Of a stretch of 64,000 bases of DNA, positions 63,788-64,000 are shown piece by piece (the first letter of the stretch is position 1; the number at the start of each line of letters is the position of its first letter). Position numbers and translations under genes: made by a program. This DNA is from Macrosoma leucophasiata (lineage: Eukaryota > Arthropoda > Insecta > Lepidoptera > Hedylidae), in assembly GCA_036365455.1 (NCBI GenBank), contig JAWQUS010000002.1, positions 434,001-498,000 on the forward strand. The letters run 5' to 3'. The notes under the pieces were generated by a model. The model was not told the origin of the DNA. It saw only the letters and a list, made by a program, of their open reading frames with translations, and did no database searches.

Positions 63788-64000
63788 AAAGAAGTTATGG
63801 GGCCAAATCGTGTAAACCGCCAGTTATTAAGCCCGCATTCTGAAAAGGTTGAATGCGTGACTACCCCATTGTCCTTTAGTGTAGGAGTATACTTCCACTA
63901 GTGCAGTCTGTGCAGTCAGTCAACCGAACAACGGAGGTCAAACCATTCCAACGTAAACGGGGAAGTAAAAAACTGTCTGAGGTGTCACATGTGGGACACC
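63788..64000. repeat. Repeat piece shared with 21395-21480
   Basis: 63890-63970 (ctagtgcagtc, cagtcagtcaaccga, aaccattccaa) is inversely related to 21395-21480. The window ends inside it. Confidence 0.5.

Overview
This 64 kb window is animal nuclear DNA, almost certainly from a moth or butterfly. It is AT-rich and full of GTAGGTACCTAC-like words, and it carries several repeat types I associate with Lepidoptera: RTE and CR1/Jockey-type LINEs, tRNA- and 5S-derived SINEs, Helitron-like elements ending in CTAG(T), and mariner. Only one host gene can be read from end to end.

1-17 kb: the gene is a six-exon pinin (PNN) orthologue on the minus strand, encoding 424 aa. Every exon junction keeps the reading frame and the assembled CDS is 1275 nt. 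Its introns are swollen by transposons. Intron 5 holds a MULE-type DNA transposon with a FLYWCH finger, which itself contains a Helitron-like insert. Intron 4 holds a decayed 5.2 kb LINE in antisense orientation plus SINEs. Intron 3 holds a SINE and an RTE tail.

17-31 kb: intergenic DNA with a 350 bp inverted-repeat element, a decayed mariner sitting in a LINE 3' UTR copy, tRNA-derived SINE pieces and small inverted-repeat elements. It ends with a structurally complete CR1-type LINE (25353-30708) with intact ORF1 and ORF2 and an extra 158-codon ORF between them. That LINE landed inside a SINE.

31-53 kb: gene-poor DNA with many SINE and LINE 3'-end copies. The main structure is a three-level nest at 42.2-47.8 kb. 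A Helitron-like repeat is split by a LINE-like element that has ORF1 and a 3' tail but no ORF2, and that element is split by a full-length RTE with an 11-bp target-site duplication. A GC/CpG-rich block at 52.5-53.0 kb ends in a possible first coding exon (52951-53032) of an unrecognised gene.

53-64 kb: a nearly perfect 20-bp tandem array with strict 40-bp alternation, a 5'-truncated RTE-like LINE with an uninterrupted 895-codon ORF, a 5S-derived SINE, a fold-back element and a broken LINE on the minus strand.

The same repeat families recur across the window, and many insertions sit inside older ones, so their relative order can be read directly. Functionally the window combines one constitutive splicing-factor gene with a transposon-rich flank, possibly at the edge of a regulatory-gene locus. 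Family names rest on motif recognition by eye; no database search was possible.
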